Assembly (NCBI GenBank): GCA_902496645.1
Contig: CABVBR010000040.1
Location: forward strand, 1-14,407
Length of the DNA: 14,407 nt
Direction of reading: 5' to 3'
Source: an uncultured Collinsella sp.
GTDB lineage: Bacteria > Actinomycetota > Coriobacteriia > Coriobacteriales > Coriobacteriaceae
The notes beneath the pieces are model-generated. The model made no database searches. It was not told where the DNA came from and was given only the letters and a program-made list of their open reading frames with translations. Below, piece after piece: positions 13,063 through 14,407 of the stretch; the stretch's first letter is position 1; each line of letters starts with the position of its first letter. The translations under genes were made by a program, and so were the position numbers.

Positions 13063-14376
13063 ATGGCAGAGTCGGCAGCAGGGGATGCCCTGTTCGAGCG
13101 TACGGGAAAAGTATCGTTTGTGCAGGTATTGCCCCATGCATTGCAACATGTGCTGGCGGCGTTCGCGGGCATCGTCACGCCCGCCATCATCATTGCGTCG
13201 GTCTGCGGCTTTACTCCTCAAGAGGAGGCCGCCGTCATCCAGGCATCGCTGGTTCTCTCGGCGCTCGACATTTTCCTTCAACAGTTCCCCATAAAAGGTG
13301 TCGTCGGTTCGGGCCTGCCCATCGTGATGGGCGCGAGCTTTACTTTCGTGCCGGCGCTCAAGGCGGTCGGTCTCGAGCTTGGCTTTGAGGCCGTGCTGGG
13401 CGCCCAAGTAATCGGCGGCGCGCTCGTCGTGCTTTTCGGCTTGCTGTTTAGGCGCGTGAGTTTTCTGTTCCCGGCCCCGGTGCTCGGCACCGTCATCTTT
13501 GTCATTGGCCTGTCGCTGTGCCCGGTGGCAGTTGCCTCCATGGCGGGCGGGGAGGGCGCTGCCGATTTTGGCAGCGTCACCAACTGGGCCGTCGCGCTCG
13601 TGACGTTTGTCGTCACCTTTATGGCTGGCAACTACGGCAAGGGCGCGCTTAGGCTGGGCAGCATCCTGGCCGGTATCTGCGCGGGCTTTGTTTTGGCTGC
13701 GGTGTTGGGCATGGTCGATTTCTCGGCCATCGCGACCGCCAGCTGGTTCGCCCCGCCGGCCCTGGGCGCCCATCGCCTGGTGTTCGACCCGGCTGCGTGC
13801 GCCGTCGTGGGCGTTGTCGCCATTGTCAACGCCGTGCAGGTCATGGGCGAGTTTGCCGCTGTCTCGTCCGCTGCGCTCGATACCCCTGCGACCGATAGCC
13901 AGATCTCGGGTGGCCTGATCGCCAACGGCCTGGTCGGTATGCTGTCGGGCTTTTTGGGCGGCGTCCCCACAGCAACCTTTGGTCAGAATGTGGGCATTAT
14001 CGCCGAGAACAAGGTCGTCAACCGTATGGTCTTTACGCTCGCCGCCGCCATTTTACTCATCGCTGGACTGCTGCCCAAGTGCGCGGCAGTGCTCACGTCC
14101 ATTCCGCAGCCGGTAATCGGCGGCGCCACGATCGGCGTGTTCGCGACCATCGGCATGAACGGTGTGGTCATGTTTGCCCGCCACGGCCTGTCTCAGCGCG
14201 ATACCACGCTCATGGGCCTCTCTATCGCCTTTGGCACGGGCATCGAGCGCACGGCCGGCGCGCTTGCCGGCGCTGGATTTCCCGCATGGGTCGGCACCGT
14301 CTTTGGCGGATCCTCCATTGCCGTCGCCGCGCTTGTCGCCGTCGTCCTCAACCTGGTCCTGCCTCGCCAAAAATAA
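13063..14376 (+). CDS. NCS2-family purine (xanthine/uracil-type) permease
   Basis: The 437-residue protein is an integral membrane symporter of the NAT/NCS2 family with about 14 hydrophobic segments. The start at 13063 has GGGAGG 5 bases upstream; the in-frame ATG at 12964 would lie before the promoter. The TM1 motif LQHVLAAFAG holds His29, the conserved position of XanQ His31. TM3 has GLPIVMGASFTF. The signature is QNVGIIAENK (308-317), where the usual Thr at position 9 is Asn316. The TM8 segment VQVMGEFAAVSS appears to have Gln259 and Glu263 where XanQ-like proteins have Glu and Asp. It probably imports a purine (xanthine, urate or related) for the cluster. Substrate cannot be fixed from the sequence, and the variant positions argue against copying a name from E. 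coli. Confidence 0.9.
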   Translation: MAESAAGDALFERTGKVSFVQVLPHALQHVLAAFAGIVTPAIIIASVCGFTPQEEAAVIQASLVLSALDIFLQQFPIKGVVGSGLPIVMGASFTFVPALKAVGLELGFEAVLGAQVIGGALVVLFGLLFRRVSFLFPAPVLGTVIFVIGLSLCPVAVASMAGGEGAADFGSVTNWAVALVTFVVTFMAGNYGKGALRLGSILAGICAGFVLAAVLGMVDFSAIATASWFAPPALGAHRLVFDPAACAVVGVVAIVNAVQVMGEFAAVSSAALDTPATDSQISGGLIANGLVGMLSGFLGGVPTATFGQNVGIIAENKVVNRMVFTLAAAILLIAGLLPKCAAVLTSIPQPVIGGATIGVFATIGMNGVVMFARHGLSQRDTTLMGLSIAFGTGIERTAGALAGAGFPAWVGTVFGGSSIAVAALVAVVLNLVLPRQK

Positions 14377-14386
14377 CGCTCCATAT

Positions 14387-14407
14387 ATAAGTTGCGGTGA
14401 AATAGGG
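14387..14407. repeat. Palindromic intergenic repeat, copy 2 (cut by the window end)
   Basis: ATAAGTTGCGGTGAAATAG at 14387-14405 is identical over 19 bases to the left edge of copy 1 and again follows a stop codon, here 10 bases after the permease. The second arm would lie outside the window. After the shared part the two copies diverge (TTCC versus GG). Confidence 0.65.

Overview
The window looks like high-GC Gram-positive gut-type DNA, most likely Actinomycetota, class Coriobacteriia, near Collinsella. This rests on the GC-rich third positions, AGGAG-type ribosome binding sites, and a gene set shared with anaerobic gut purine degraders. The placement is an inference; no rRNA or other marker gene is present.

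Layout: (1) 1-1632, minus strand: the 5' part of an unrecognised gene, a 400-base gene-free stretch with four 33-bp-periodic repeats, and a disordered single-pass membrane protein. (2) 1755-2408, minus: a YheO/DauR-type PAS-HTH regulator, divergent from the catabolic genes and separated from them by an intergenic region with two identical operator-like dyads. (3) 2686-7893, plus: 2,3-diaminopropionate ammonia-lyase (dpaL/ygeX), YgeY hydrolase, YgeW carbamoyltransferase and carbamate kinase. The gaps dpaL-ygeY and ygeY-ygeW hold strong RNA-like inverted repeats. (4) 8071-10061, plus: a MocA/YgfJ molybdenum-cofactor cytidylyltransferase-like protein and a hydantoinase. (5) 10062-10180: a perfect 37-bp inverted repeat lying between convergent genes. 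(6) 10175-10912, minus: YqeC; then divergently 11014-12861, plus: YqeB and an XdhC-family protein. (7) 13063-14376, plus: an NCS2 (xanthine/uracil-type) permease, bracketed by two copies of another palindromic repeat family.

Together the genes form the non-oxidoreductase half of the anaerobic purine/urate degradation locus known from the E. coli ygeW-ygeX-ygeY-hyuA-yqeA-yqeB-yqeC-ygfJ cluster and from gut Clostridia. The permease would import a purine. A selenium-dependent molybdenum hydroxylase, not in the window, would be matured by YqeB, YqeC, XdhC and YgfJ and would hydroxylate the ring. The hydantoinase and YgeY would hydrolyse ring-derived amides, YgeW would release a carbamoyl group as carbamoyl phosphate, carbamate kinase would make ATP from it, and DpaL would turn diaminopropionate into pyruvate and ammonia. 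The order of steps and exact intermediates are inference. No xdhD, ygfK, ssnA, ygfM or selD is seen here.

The enzyme system itself is a described type. The less explained material is non-coding: the twin operators, the structured dpaL-ygeY leader, the tandem hairpins before ygeW, the 37-bp inverted repeat that supplies the yqeC stop codon, and the repeats at 445-561 and around the permease.
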